DNA of 64,000 bases from Sphingomonas sp. Root241 (GCF_001428865.1 NZ_LMIV01000001.1:56186-120185), one strand, 5' to 3'; shown: positions 19,187-28,314, numbered from the stretch's first letter. A program made the numbers and translations. The notes: generated from the sequence alone by a model not told the origin.

Positions 19187-20467
19187 TCAGGCCGCGGCGT
19201 CTTCCGCGTCCAGGCCATAAGCCGTGTGCAGCACGCGCACCGCGAGCTCGGTCTCGTCCTCGTTGATCAGCACCGAGACCTTGATCTCGCTCGTCGTGAT
19301 CGCCTGGATGTTGATCCCGCGCGCCCCGAGCGTCTTGAACATCGTCGCCGCGACGCCGGCATGGCTGCGCATCCCCACGCCGACCACCGAGATCTTGGCG
19401 ACGCGGGTATCCTGGAGCAGTTCGGCGAAACCGATATCGGCCTTGGACTGGTTGAGCGTCTCGATCGAGCGGGCGAGGTCGGCCGCGGGAACCGTGAAGG
19501 TCACGTCGGTCGCGCTCGCCGAACCCGCGCTCTGGTGCGCGATATTCTGGATGATCATGTCGACGTTGATGTTGGCCTCGGCCAGCGGGTCGAAGATCGA
19601 CGCCACTGCGCCGGGCTTGTCCGGCACTGCGGTCAGCGTGATCTTGGCTTCGTTCTTGTCGTGCGCGATGCCGGTGATGAGCTGGCTTTCCACGTCCTGA
19701 ATCTCCTCTTCGCCCACGATCATCGTGCCGGGCAATGTGTCCGCCATCGGCGCGGTGTCGCCGGTGAACGACGACAGCACCTGGACGCGGACCTGTTCCT
19801 TCATCGCCAGCCCCACCGAGCGCGTCTGGAGCACCTTGGCCCCGACGCTGGCGAGCTCCAGCATCTCCTCGTACGTCACCTTCTTGAGCTTGCGTGCCCG
19901 CGGCACGATCCGCGGATCGGTGGTATAGACGCCGTCGACATCGGTGTAGATGTCGCAGCGATCGGCCTTGACCGCCGCGGCGACCGCCACCGCCGACGTG
20001 TCCGATCCGCCGCGGCCGAGCGTGGTGACGCGGTTGCTGCCGTCGCTCGTCACGCCCTGGAAACCCGGGATCACCGCGACTTCGCCACGGCTCCAGCCTT
20101 CCTCGAGGCCGGCCGAATCGATCGACTGGATGCGCGCCTTGGCGTGGGCGCTGTCGGTGTGGATCGCCACTTGCGAGCCGAGCCACGAGCGCGCGGGCAC
20201 GCCGAGCGCCTGCAGCGCCACCGAAAGCAGCCCCGAAGTGACCTGCTCGCCGCTGGAGACGACCACGTCATATTCGCGCGGATCGTAGAGCGAGCTCGCC
20301 TCGCGGCAGAAATTGACCAGCCGGTCGGTGTCACCCGCCATCGCCGAGACGACCACCGCAACCTGGTTGCCCGCTTCCCATTCGCGTTTGACGCGCGCCG
20401 CCACATTGCGGATCCGCTCGATGCCGGCCATCGAGGTGCCGCCGAACTTCATCACGATGCGTGCCAT
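19187..20467 (-). CDS. lysC: Aspartate kinase
   Basis: Aspartokinase phosphorylates aspartate, the first step to lysine, threonine and methionine. The 426-residue protein starts MARIVMKFGGTSM, the kinase signature, and ends with two ACT domains (around residues 265-420; ITLTAVPDKPGAVASIFD and ISVVGVGMRSHAGVAATMF) that bind feedback inhibitors. The ATG at 20467 gives the family N-terminus; a longer reading is unsupported. It is divergent from ubiG with 58 bp between starts. Homoserine dehydrogenase, the next branch enzyme, is encoded at 55391-56689. Confidence 0.95.
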   Translation of the reverse strand: MARIVMKFGGTSMAGIERIRNVAARVKREWEAGNQVAVVVSAMAGDTDRLVNFCREASSLYDPREYDVVVSSGEQVTSGLLSVALQALGVPARSWLGSQVAIHTDSAHAKARIQSIDSAGLEEGWSRGEVAVIPGFQGVTSDGSNRVTTLGRGGSDTSAVAVAAAVKADRCDIYTDVDGVYTTDPRIVPRARKLKKVTYEEMLELASVGAKVLQTRSVGLAMKEQVRVQVLSSFTGDTAPMADTLPGTMIVGEEEIQDVESQLITGIAHDKNEAKITLTAVPDKPGAVASIFDPLAEANINVDMIIQNIAHQSAGSASATDVTFTVPAADLARSIETLNQSKADIGFAELLQDTRVAKISVVGVGMRSHAGVAATMFKTLGARGINIQAITTSEIKVSVLINEDETELAVRVLHTAYGLDAEDAAA

Positions 20468-20525
20468 GTCGGGTGCTTGTTTTCCGGGCCTTGGGAAGGA
20501 TGAGGCGGCCTGATAGGAGGCGGCC

Positions 20526-21257
20526 ATGGCGAACGCAACCAAAGCAACTATTGACCCGGGTGAAGCTGAGCATTTCGGCCGGCTCGCCGCCGACTGGTGG
20601 AACCCGAAGGGTTCGTCGGCGATGCTCCACCGCCTCAACCCCGCGCGCCTCGCTTATATCCGCGAAGTCACCGACGCGCATTTCCATGGCGACGGCATGT
20701 CGTTCGCGCCGCTCGCCGGCAGGACCGCGCTCGATGTCGGCTGCGGTGCCGGCCTGCTCGCCGAGCCGCTCGCCCGGCTCGGTGCCAGGGTCACCGGCCT
20801 CGACGCTGCGCCCGAGAATATCGGCGCCGCCCGCGCGCACGCCGCTGCCGCCGGAGTCGATGTCGAGTATATCGCCGGCGGGATCGAGGATTTGCCCGGC
20901 CGCCGCTTCGATCTCGTCACGTCGATGGAAGTGATCGAACATGTCGCGAACCCCGCCGCGTTCGTCGCCGGCCTCGCCGATGCGCTCGCGCCCGGCGGGC
21001 TGATGATCCTGTCGACGCCCAATCGCACCGCACTATCGCGGCTGGCGATGATCACGCTCGGCGAAGGCACCGGCGCGATTCCCAGGGGCACGCACGACTG
21101 GAACCAGTTCCTCACGCCCGACGAGCTGACTGCGTTGCTCGAAGGTGCGGGGCTGAAGGTCGGCGACCTGCGCGGCCTCGGCTTCTCGCCCGCGCGCGGC
21201 TTCGTCCTCCGCGACGATACCAGTCTCGACTATCTGATCACCGCCCGCCGCGCCTGA
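20526..21257 (+). CDS. ubiG: Ubiquinone biosynthesis O-methyltransferase
   Basis: UbiG carries out the two O-methylations in ubiquinone synthesis with S-adenosylmethionine. The 243 residues show the opening EAEHFGRLAADWWNPKGSS, typical of UbiG, then motif I DVGCGAGLLAEPLARLGARV and GLDAAPENI, and MILSTPNRT near the end. An AGGAGG Shine-Dalgarno precedes the ATG. It is divergent from lysC, an arrangement often seen in alphaproteobacteria. Confidence 0.95.
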   Translation: MANATKATIDPGEAEHFGRLAADWWNPKGSSAMLHRLNPARLAYIREVTDAHFHGDGMSFAPLAGRTALDVGCGAGLLAEPLARLGARVTGLDAAPENIGAARAHAAAAGVDVEYIAGGIEDLPGRRFDLVTSMEVIEHVANPAAFVAGLADALAPGGLMILSTPNRTALSRLAMITLGEGTGAIPRGTHDWNQFLTPDELTALLEGAGLKVGDLRGLGFSPARGFVLRDDTSLDYLITARRA

Positions 21258-21263
21258 AAATCC

Positions 21264-21818
21264 TCACTGCCCCATGTCGAGCACTGCGACCGGCCCCATG
21301 TCGATCACCTGCTTGCCGGTATTGAGGTGGAACGCCGCGCCGATCGTCCCGACGGCATAGTCCTTGTCGACCTTGCCCGAGAATTGGAGCAGCTTCCATT
21401 CGGGCGTGACATCGAACGGCTTGCCGAACAATGCGGTGTAGGGCGCGGTCGAAAGCTGGATCTGCCCGTTGATCTTCGCGGTCGGCGCGTCGCTTTTGTT
21501 CAGCCGGGCATAGAAAGCGACGACCAATTTGTCGCCCGCCTTGACCGGCTTGAGCAGCGGCACATTGACTCCCATGCTCCACGGCTCGCCCGTGCCGGTC
21601 AGCGGCAGGCGAAGCGCCTTGCCGCCCTGCACTTCCTTGTCGCTCACCAGCTTGGGCGCGGGAGTGAAGCCATAGGCCTGGAAACTCGCCGGGTTGGTGT
21701 TGCTGATCACCTTTTCCGCGAGCGCGTCGTCGGCCGATTTGGCATCCTGCGCGACGCCGGGCATTGCGAGCAAGGCAGGCAAGGCGGCGCCCAGCGCGAG
21801 TGCGATCCGCAAGTTCAT
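21264..21818 (-). CDS. Secreted protein with carbohydrate-binding-like beta domain
   Basis: A signal peptide (MNLRIALALGAALPALLAMPGVAQ) precedes a mature part of about 160 residues that looks like one jelly-roll domain: GKALRLPLTGTGEPWSMGVN, VKAGDKLVVAFYARL, and EWKLLQFSGKVDKDY. This order is that of CBM4/9-type modules found in many glycoside hydrolases. There is no catalytic domain, so it may bind sugars or cell-wall material. The assignment is by pattern only. It converges on ubiG. Confidence 0.6.
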   Translation of the reverse strand: MNLRIALALGAALPALLAMPGVAQDAKSADDALAEKVISNTNPASFQAYGFTPAPKLVSDKEVQGGKALRLPLTGTGEPWSMGVNVPLLKPVKAGDKLVVAFYARLNKSDAPTAKINGQIQLSTAPYTALFGKPFDVTPEWKLLQFSGKVDKDYAVGTIGAAFHLNTGKQVIDMGPVAVLDMGQ

Positions 21819-21903
21819 GATTCCCCCTCCTTATGTCTTTGGGGGAGAGACTATGCCGCGCCGCGCTGCCGTCAACGGCAAATCGGGTGGGCGAACTCGG
21901 GGA

Positions 21904-22275
21904 TCAGAACAGCCTGCCCCCGTTCGGCACGGTCGTGCTCGGCCGTACCAGCACGACCTTGCCCGCTTCGTCCGGGAAGCCGAGCGTCAGTACCTCGGAC
22001 ATCACCGGTCCGATCTGCCGTGACGGAAAATTGACCACCGCCGCGACCTGCATCCCCGGCAGATCCTCGAGACGATAATGCTCCGTGATCTGCGCCGAGG
22101 ACCGCTTGCGCCCGATCACCGGCCCGAAATCGATCACCAATTTATATGCCGGCTTGCGTGCCTCCGGAAACGGCAACGCCTCGACGATCGTGCCGACGCG
22201 GATGTCGACGGCGAGGAACTGGTCGAAGCCGATCGTCTCGGCGGGGAGGGCGGCGGGATCGTGATTGACGTGCAT
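21904..22275 (-). CDS. tRNA-binding domain protein, CsaA-like
   Basis: The 123-residue protein is a single OB-fold tRNA-binding domain: FLAVDIRVGTIVEALPFPEA, AYKLVIDFG, and QITEHYR, followed by VAAVVNFPSRQIGPVMSEVL. This is the CsaA family, described as chaperone-like and related to the C-terminal domains of MetRS. ATG 22275 gives the family N-terminus; the longer reading into the ligase gene is rejected. It lies 10 bp from the ligase stop in the same direction, so the two are probably co-transcribed. Confidence 0.85.
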   Translation of the reverse strand: MHVNHDPAALPAETIGFDQFLAVDIRVGTIVEALPFPEARKPAYKLVIDFGPVIGRKRSSAQITEHYRLEDLPGMQVAAVVNFPSRQIGPVMSEVLTLGFPDEAGKVVLVRPSTTVPNGGRLF

Positions 22276-22285
22276 GGCCGGCCCC

Positions 22286-23299
22286 TTATCGCGCCGACTC
22301 CGCCTCCGCCAAGGCCGCTTCGACCAGAGCCGGCCGCGCCTCCTCGCCCAGTTGCTCCATCGTGCATTGCCGCGGCGCCTTGTCCGGCCGCCAGCGCAGG
22401 AAACCGGTGCCGTGGCGGAAGCGGCGGCCGGTGACATGGTCGTAGCGCACCTCGGCGACCAGTTCCGGGCGCAGCGGCTGCCACTCGGCCGAGCGTTCGG
22501 TGGACCATCGGCTCGGCCCGCCGGGAGCGTCACCTGTGAAGCCGGGCGCTTCGACCAATGCTTCCAGCCGCTGGGTCAGCGCCGGACGGTCGGCCGCGGC
22601 GATCGCCGAGGTGAAGCCGACATGATGGAGCAGTCCGGCATCGTCATAGAGCCCGAGCAGCAGCGAGCCGACCTCGCGCTTCTTGCTGGCGTAGCGGAAA
22701 CCGCCGACCACGCAGTCGGCGGTGCGCAGGCGCTTGACCTTGAGCATCGCGCGCTCGCCCGGCTGGTACGCCCCGTCGCGACGCTTGGCGATCACGCCGT
22801 CGAGCGCCCCGCCCGCCGCGTCGAGCCAGCGTTGCGCGATTGCCCGTTCCTCGGTCAGCGGCGACAGGCGCAAGGTCTCGGAGCGATGCTCCGCATGAAA
22901 GGTTTCCAGCGCCGCCCGGCGCTCCGCCAGCGGCCGATCGGCGAGCGAACCCCGTTCGGACGACCACAGGCAATCGAACAGCATCAGCCGCGCCGGCGTC
23001 GCGGCGGAAAGTTTCCGGATCCGGCTCTCCGCCGGATGCAGCCGCATCTGCAATGCTTCGAACGACAGAGTCGACCCAACCGGAATCAGCAGCTCGCCGT
23101 CGAGGACGACCTGCTCCACCGGCAGTGCCGCGATCATCGCCGCCACTTCGGGGAAATAGCGCGCGAGCGGCTTGCCCGATTTGGACTGGAGCGCGACTTC
23201 GCCGTGCTGCTTGAATGCGAGGCAGCGGAACCCGTCCCATTTGGGCTCGAACTGCCAGCCGGGCTCGTCGGGCAGCGCCTCGACCAGCCGGGCCTCCAT
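22286..23299 (-). CDS. ATP-dependent DNA ligase (LigC/LigD ligase-domain type)
   Basis: This is a nucleotidyltransferase-type ligase with the AMP-acceptor lysine K20 in PKWDGFRC (motif I), VVLDGEL (motif III), DGVIAKRRDG (motif IV) and MLKVKR (motif V), followed by an OB domain. At 337 residues it equals the stand-alone LigC enzymes that act in gap repair and end joining. No Ku or polymerase/nuclease domain is in the window. The start is an ATG; only a CTG lies further upstream in frame. The divergent neighbour is the HhH glycosylase. Confidence 0.87.
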   Translation of the reverse strand: MEARLVEALPDEPGWQFEPKWDGFRCLAFKQHGEVALQSKSGKPLARYFPEVAAMIAALPVEQVVLDGELLIPVGSTLSFEALQMRLHPAESRIRKLSAATPARLMLFDCLWSSERGSLADRPLAERRAALETFHAEHRSETLRLSPLTEERAIAQRWLDAAGGALDGVIAKRRDGAYQPGERAMLKVKRLRTADCVVGGFRYASKKREVGSLLLGLYDDAGLLHHVGFTSAIAAADRPALTQRLEALVEAPGFTGDAPGGPSRWSTERSAEWQPLRPELVAEVRYDHVTGRRFRHGTGFLRWRPDKAPRQCTMEQLGEEARPALVEAALAEAESAR

Positions 23300-23426
23300 G
23301 GGCTCGATGTTGCCAAGTTTCAGCTGCTGGCCCCGTCATGATGTTGGAAGGGCATTTCTGTCTCCTGGCTTGTGAACGCCTGCGCGCGCTCGGCGATCCG
23401 ATATTGCGGACCGGCCGTGAAGATCA

Positions 23427-23455
23427 TTGACAATGTTCCCGATATGTTCTAAGTT
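23427..23455 (+). promoter_or_regulatory. Candidate promoter with alphaproteobacterial LexA box
   Basis: TTGACA (23427-23432) and a weak TAAGTT (23450-23455) are 17 bp apart. Between them lies GTTCCCGATATGTTC (23435-23449), an exact GTTC-N7-GTTC LexA box of the alphaproteobacterial type. Transcription from this promoter would begin close to the ATG at 23462, giving a nearly leaderless mRNA. Confidence 0.55.
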
Positions 23456-23461
23456 CGGGCA

Positions 23462-24151
23462 ATGCAATCGAGCTTCGCGTTTCGGGGTCGCGACGATCTG
23501 CTTCTCTGGCATCGGAGGCTGAGTCCGCTGCTGGAGCGGGTCCGGCCCCAGCCTGTACGGCGGCCGGTCGGCCAATTGGTCAAATCGATGATCAGCGGCC
23601 GCACCCGCGATGCGGTGTCGAGGGCCGCTTATGACCGGTTGGTCGCGGCCTTCGGCTCGCCGCGATCGGTCGCCGCCGCGGATGCGCGAAACGTGCAGAG
23701 AGTGATCCGGGACGTCACTTTCGCCGAAGCCAAGGCCGCGCACCTCGTGGTCGCGCTGCGCCGGATCGCGGCGGAGCGCCGAAGCTTCGATCTCGATTTC
23801 CTCGCCGATCTTCCGCTCGACGATGCGCTCGCCTGGCTCGAGCGCCTGCCCGGAGTCGGCCGCAAGGTCGCGGCGTCCACACTTAATGCCAGCACGCTTT
23901 CGCGGCCCGTGTTGATCGTCGACAGTCATGTGCTGCGCGTGCTCCAGCGCCTCGGCTTCGTCGGCGGGCATGCCGACGGTCGCGTCGCAAGCGAAACCGC
24001 CACTGCCGCCTTGCCCGATTGGCAGGGCAGGAACTTCCTCAATCTCCATATCGTGCTCAAGCTGGTGGGGCAGATTTGGTGCCGCCCGATCGCGCCGCAA
24101 TGCGATGCCTGTCCACTCTCCGCTGCTTGCGCGAAGCGGTTGACGGAGTAG
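23462..24151 (+). CDS. Endonuclease III-like HhH-GPD DNA glycosylase with Fe-S cluster
   Basis: This base-excision repair glycosylase has the helix-hairpin-helix LPGVGRKVAASTL with the catalytic lysine, then IVDSHVLRV with the conserved aspartate, and a C-terminal cluster-binding loop (WCRPIAPQCDACPLSAAC) giving four cysteines for a 4Fe-4S cluster. The N-terminal 40 residues are less like Nth. It is a relative of endonuclease III but not clearly nth itself. The start lies just after a promoter with a LexA-type box. Ung follows 24 bp downstream. Confidence 0.85.
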   Translation: MQSSFAFRGRDDLLLWHRRLSPLLERVRPQPVRRPVGQLVKSMISGRTRDAVSRAAYDRLVAAFGSPRSVAAADARNVQRVIRDVTFAEAKAAHLVVALRRIAAERRSFDLDFLADLPLDDALAWLERLPGVGRKVAASTLNASTLSRPVLIVDSHVLRVLQRLGFVGGHADGRVASETATAALPDWQGRNFLNLHIVLKLVGQIWCRPIAPQCDACPLSAACAKRLTE

Positions 24152-24175
24152 CGCCGCATACCGCAATTGATGGCC

Positions 24176-24865
24176 ATGGCGGACGTAAAGCTGCACCCGA
24201 GTTGGCTCGAACCGCTGCAAAGCGAGTTCGCGTCGCCGTACATGGCCGCATTGCGCGAATTCCTCGTTGCCGAGAAGGCCGCGGGCAAGCGAATCTTCCC
24301 CGCGGGCGGCGAATGGTTCCGCGCGCTCGATCTGACGCCGCTCCAGGATGTCCGCGTCGTGATCCTCGGGCAGGATCCCTATCACGGCGAAGGGCAGGCG
24401 CATGGCCTGTGCTTTTCGGTGCGGCCGGGAACGCGCATCCCGCCCAGCCTCGTCAACATCTACAAGGAGATGGAGGCCGACCTCGGCATTCCCCGGGCGC
24501 GCCACGGCTTTCTCGAGCATTGGGCGGAGCAGGGCGTGCTGCTGCTCAATGCGGTGCTCACGGTTCAGATGAGCATGGCGGCATCGCATCAGGGGCGCGG
24601 CTGGGAGCGCTTCACCGATGCGGTGATCCGGCTGGTCAATGCCAAGCAGGAGCCGGTGGTGTTCCTGCTCTGGGGAAGCCACGCGCAGAAAAAGGCGGCG
24701 TTCGTCGATTCGATCGACAAAGGCGGGCGGCATCTTGTGCTCAAGGCGCCGCACCCGTCGCCGCTCTCCGCCCATTCGGGGTTTTTCGGCTGCAAGCACT
24801 TCTCGAAGGCGAACCAGTTCCTCGTGAGCCGCGGCCAGAAGCCGATCGACTGGGCGCTGCCGTGA
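24176..24865 (+). CDS. ung: Uracil-DNA glycosylase
   Basis: Family 1 UDG removes uracil from DNA. The catalytic-water motif [18 protein letters not shown] contains the key aspartate, and the C-terminal [21 protein letters not shown] holds the leucine intercalation loop. The length of 229 is normal. Two ATGs (24170 and 24176) are possible; 24176 gives the family start [10 protein letters not shown]. It lies directly downstream of the HhH glycosylase and may share its promoter. Confidence 0.96.
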   Translation: MADVKLHPSWLEPLQSEFASPYMAALREFLVAEKAAGKRIFPAGGEWFRALDLTPLQDVRVVILGQDPYHGEGQAHGLCFSVRPGTRIPPSLVNIYKEMEADLGIPRARHGFLEHWAEQGVLLLNAVLTVQMSMAASHQGRGWERFTDAVIRLVNAKQEPVVFLLWGSHAQKKAAFVDSIDKGGRHLVLKAPHPSPLSAHSGFFGCKHFSKANQFLVSRGQKPIDWALP

Positions 24866-24913
24866 CAGGGTGCCATCTCGCTGGTAAGCATCTAGAATAT
24901 TTAGAAAGACCCG

Positions 24914-26356
24914 ATGATGCGTAAGTCCGTTGCGTCCGTGTTGAGCTTCGCGATGGTCCTGTCCGCGTGCGGCGGAGGTGGCGGCGGCAGCGGATCGGTG
25001 GTCACGCCGCCCCCGACGGGCGCGACGCCGACCCCGACTCCCACTGCGGTCGCCGGCTGTTCGCTTCGCGAACGGCAGGATTGGGCGGCGGCGCAGCTCA
25101 ATGAATGGTATCTCTTCCCCGAGACGCTGCCGGCCAGCTTGAGCCCCGCCGCGTACGGCAATGTCGATGATTATATCGACGCGCTCACCGCCACTGCGCG
25201 GGCGCAGGGCCGCGATCGCTATTTCACCTATCTGACCTCGATCGCCGAGGAGAATGCCTATTACGCCTCGGGTTCCAGCGCGGGCTACGGCTTCCGCCTG
25301 GCTTATGATTCGGCCGGCGGGCGCATATTCGTTGCCGAAGCGTTCGAAGGCGCGCCGGCGCTGAATGCCGGCATCGATCGCGGGGCCCAGATCGTCGCGA
25401 TCGGTACCAGCACGGCCACGCTGCGCACGGTCAGTTCAATCCTGGCGAGCCAGGGCACGGCCGGCGTGACCGAGGCGCTGGGACCGTCGGCGGTCGGCAC
25501 GACGCGCGTGCTGCGCATCAGCGACGCCGCGGGCACCCGCGACCTGACCGTCGCGATGGCCGATTATGCGTTGACGCCGGTGTCGTCGCGCTATGGTGCC
25601 AAGGTCCTGGACGATGGTGGCCGCAAGGTCGGCTATGTCAATCTGCGTACCTTCATTTCCACTGCTGATCCGGCGTTGCGCGCGGCGTTCGCGCAGTTCA
25701 AGGCGGCCGGCATCACCCAGGTGATCGTCGATCTGCGTTACAATGGCGGCGGCCTCGTTTCGATCGCCCAGCTGATGGGCGATCTGATGGGCGCCAATCG
25801 CGCCGCGACCGATGTGTTCGATTACATGGTCTTTCGCCCCGAGAAATCGGCGGAGAACGAGACGCGCTTCTTCCAGCCGAAGACAGAATCGATCGCCCCG
25901 ACGCGGATCGCGTTCATCGGCACCGGCGGCACGGCGTCGGCGAGCGAGCTCGTGGTCAATGCCTTCATCCCCTATCTGCACGCCAACGCGGCGCTGATCG
26001 GCACCAACACCTATGGCAAACCGGTGGGGCAGATCGCGCTCGATCGCGCCCAGTGCGACGATCGCCTGCGCGTCATCGCCTTCGCCACGCAGAACGCCGC
26101 GCATCAGGGCAATTACTTCAATGGTCTCGCAAGCACCGTCGAGGCGAGCTGCCGTGCGGGCGACGACATTTCCTATCCGCTTGGCGATCCGCGCGAGGCA
26201 TCGACCAAGGCGGCGCTCGATTTCCTCGCGGGGCGCAGCTGCACCTCGATCGCATCGAGCGGACAGACGACGCTCGCACTGAGGACGAGCGCGAACGAGC
26301 TACTCACCCCCGAACGTCCGACGACGGTGCAGCGCGAAGTGCCCGGCGCATTCTAG
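24914..26356 (+). CDS. S41 family peptidase, lipoprotein
   Basis: The N-terminus has a lipobox (VLSAC) followed by a glycine run and a proline/threonine linker, so the mature protein is lipid-anchored. A PDZ-like region (about residues 115-190) and the S41 core follow: IVDLRYNGGGLVSIAQ, the nucleophile serine in GGTASASELVVN, and the lysine in NTYGKPVGQ. It is unrelated in arrangement to ctpA at the left end and resembles the tail-specific proteases common in Sphingomonadales and Bacteroidetes. The substrate is unknown. Confidence 0.85.
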   Translation: MMRKSVASVLSFAMVLSACGGGGGGSGSVVTPPPTGATPTPTPTAVAGCSLRERQDWAAAQLNEWYLFPETLPASLSPAAYGNVDDYIDALTATARAQGRDRYFTYLTSIAEENAYYASGSSAGYGFRLAYDSAGGRIFVAEAFEGAPALNAGIDRGAQIVAIGTSTATLRTVSSILASQGTAGVTEALGPSAVGTTRVLRISDAAGTRDLTVAMADYALTPVSSRYGAKVLDDGGRKVGYVNLRTFISTADPALRAAFAQFKAAGITQVIVDLRYNGGGLVSIAQLMGDLMGANRAATDVFDYMVFRPEKSAENETRFFQPKTESIAPTRIAFIGTGGTASASELVVNAFIPYLHANAALIGTNTYGKPVGQIALDRAQCDDRLRVIAFATQNAAHQGNYFNGLASTVEASCRAGDDISYPLGDPREASTKAALDFLAGRSCTSIASSGQTTLALRTSANELLTPERPTTVQREVPGAF

Positions 26357-26405
26357 CGTTCAGGGATGGATTCCCTTCCTTGCAAGTGAGGAAGCAACCG
26401 CGTCT

Positions 26406-26903
26406 TTACGTTTCGGTCTGACCGGAATTGGCTTCGGCCTGATGCTCCGCCTCAGGCTCGGCAGCTTCGGGCGCGACCGGTGTCTCGGGTTCGAGTTGAG
26501 CTTCGCCCTCTGCCTCCGCCGCGTCGGCCTCTCCGCCTCCCGGCACCAGCGCCCGCACTTCTTCCATGAAACGGACGAGACTTATCGGTTTGGAGACATA
26601 AGCATTGGCGCCGGCGGCACGGATCCGGTCCTCGTCCTCACGTCCGGCATAGGCGGTCACCGCCATGATCGGGATCGCACGTAGCCCGGCATCCAGTTTC
26701 ATCTCCCGGATCAAATCGAATCCGGTGACGTGCGGCATCTGGATGTCCATCACGATCAGATCGGGTTCGAACGCGCGCGCCTTGGCCACGGCTTCGCGCC
26801 CGTCCGCTACCGGCTCCGCGGCGAAGTCGTGCGCGCGGAGCAGATCGCAAAACAGCTTCAGATTGAGTTCGTTATCCTCGACAACGAGAACCCTTTTTGC
26901 CAC
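26406..26903 (-). CDS. divK: DivK-like single-domain response regulator with acidic tail
   Basis: The receiver domain covers residues 1-125: VLVVEDNELNLKLF, phospho-acceptor aspartate in LIVMDIQMP, conserved threonine/alanine in AVTAYA, and lysine in YVSKPISLVRFMEEV. This matches DivK, the cell-cycle response regulator of Caulobacter. Unlike the 125-130 residue Caulobacter protein, it has a C-terminal tail of about 40 residues rich in glutamate, alanine and proline. The start is GTG with GAGG upstream. It is divergent from the DUF3572 gene. Confidence 0.85.
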   Translation of the reverse strand: MAKRVLVVEDNELNLKLFCDLLRAHDFAAEPVADGREAVAKARAFEPDLIVMDIQMPHVTGFDLIREMKLDAGLRAIPIMAVTAYAGREDEDRIRAAGANAYVSKPISLVRFMEEVRALVPGGGEADAAEAEGEAQLEPETPVAPEAAEPEAEHQAEANSGQTET

Positions 26904-26938
26904 GCGCAGACCTCATGCAGTTGGAGACGGTTTAGGCG

Positions 26939-27205
26939 ATGCCGCGAATGGAAACAAACGCAGACGCAATTGCGCTCCAGGCATTGGTCTGGACGCTCGG
27001 CGATCCGGGCCGCGCGTCGCGGCTGCTCGATCTCACCGGGCTCGATCCCGAGGGGCTGCGCACCCGGGCCGGCGAGCCTGCCTTGCTCGCGGCGACGCTC
27101 GGGTTCCTGGAGGCGTACGAGCCAGATCTCGTCGCCTGTGCCGAGGCGTTGTCGGTCAGGCCGGCGGACCTCGTGGCTGCGCGGGCGGAGCTCGAACGCG
27201 CATGA
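26939..27205 (+). CDS. DUF3572 family protein
   Basis: The 88-residue protein matches the DUF3572 family of alphaproteobacteria: DAIALQALVWTLGDPGRASRLL, then PALLAATLGFLEAYEPDLVACA. The function is unknown. It is divergent from divK and overlaps the HAD gene by four bases (ATGA); that divergent position next to divK is the common place for this family. ATG 26939 or 26948 may be the start. Confidence 0.8.
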   Translation: MPRMETNADAIALQALVWTLGDPGRASRLLDLTGLDPEGLRTRAGEPALLAATLGFLEAYEPDLVACAEALSVRPADLVAARAELERA

Positions 27206-27837
27206 AACCGCTGCTGATCACCGATTGCGACGAAGTCCTGCTCCACATGGTCCGCCATTTCGGGGTGTGGCTCGACGAGGCGCATGACATCGATTTCACG
27301 CCCAATGGCGGCGATTTCGCCACTTCGATGCGCCGCCGCGCCGATCAGGCGCTGGTCGAGCGCACGCAGATGTGGGCATTGCTCGACGGCTTCTTCCCCG
27401 CCGAGATGGATCGCCAGACACTGGTACCGCACGCGCGCGAGGGGCTGGCGGCGCTTGCCGAGCATGCCGAGATAATCGTCCTCACCAATCTCGGTGATCA
27501 TTGCCGCGAGCATCGCATCGCCCAGCTCGCCACGCATGGCATCGCGCACCGGGTCGAGTGCAATCAGGGGCCGAAGGGGCCGCCGGTGGCGAAGCTGGTC
27601 GCCGAGCTCGGCGCGCCTGTCGCGGTGTTCGTCGACGATCTCGCGGTCCATCACGAATCGGTCGCGAAGCACGCGCCGCAGGTTCACCGCCTCCACATGA
27701 TCGCCGAGCCGAGCCTCGCGCCCGATGTCCCGCCCGCGCCCCACGCGCATGCCCGGATCGACGATTGGCGCGAGGCTCGCGACTGGATCGCGGCGCGGTT
27801 CGTGGCGGGCTTGACCGCCGATGCCGCGAATGGTTGA
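27202..27837 (+). CDS. HAD-like hydrolase
   Basis: The 211-residue protein begins MKPLLITDCDEVLLHMV, where the first aspartate of a HAD motif I (DxD-like, DCDE) is visible. IIVLTNLGDHCREHR follows as motif II (T/S) and AVFVDDLAVHH as motif IV. There is a helical cap between motifs. The fold is a HAD phosphatase; the substrate is unknown. The start overlaps the DUF3572 stop and ridA follows after 9 bp. Confidence 0.8.
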   Translation: MKPLLITDCDEVLLHMVRHFGVWLDEAHDIDFTPNGGDFATSMRRRADQALVERTQMWALLDGFFPAEMDRQTLVPHAREGLAALAEHAEIIVLTNLGDHCREHRIAQLATHGIAHRVECNQGPKGPPVAKLVAELGAPVAVFVDDLAVHHESVAKHAPQVHRLHMIAEPSLAPDVPPAPHAHARIDDWREARDWIAARFVAGLTADAANG

Positions 27838-27846
27838 GCACCTGTC

Positions 27847-28314
27847 ATGACCGACACAATCGACGCGAAGCTGGCCGAGCTCGGCCTCACCCTCCCCGAA
27901 GCAGCGGCTCCGGTCGCGGCTTATGTTCCCGCGGTCGAGGCCGGCGGCCTCCTATATGTCTCCGGGCAGCTCCCGTTCCTCGACGGCCAGCTGATGACCG
28001 GCCGGCTCGGCGAGGATCGCGACCTGGATTATGGCCGGCAGGCCGCAGAGCGCTGCGGGCTGATGCTGATCGCGCAGATCAAGAAGGCGCTGGGCGGCGA
28101 TCTCGGACGGGTCGAGCGGGTCGTGAAGCTCGGCGTGTTCGTCAATTCGGCTGCTGATTTCACCGATCAGCCCAAGGTCGCCAATGGCGCGTCGGAGCTG
28201 ATGCAGGCGCTGTTCGGCGAAGCCGGCCGTCACGCGCGCAGCGCGGTAGGCGTACCGGCGCTGCCGCTTGGCGCAGCGGTCGAAGTCGATGCGGTGGTGG
28301 CGCTCCGCCGCTGA
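27847..28314 (+). CDS. RidA family protein
   Basis: The 155-residue protein is a YjgF/RidA-type trimeric enzyme with the segments YVSGQLPFLDGQL, VVKLGVFVNSAADFTDQPKV and ARSAVGVPALPLGAAVEVDA. The conserved arginine (in HARSAVGV) binds the imine or enamine intermediates that RidA hydrolyses. It belongs to the slightly longer subgroup. It probably shares a transcript with the DUF3572 and HAD genes. Confidence 0.88.
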   Translation: MTDTIDAKLAELGLTLPEAAAPVAAYVPAVEAGGLLYVSGQLPFLDGQLMTGRLGEDRDLDYGRQAAERCGLMLIAQIKKALGGDLGRVERVVKLGVFVNSAADFTDQPKVANGASELMQALFGEAGRHARSAVGVPALPLGAAVEVDAVVALRR

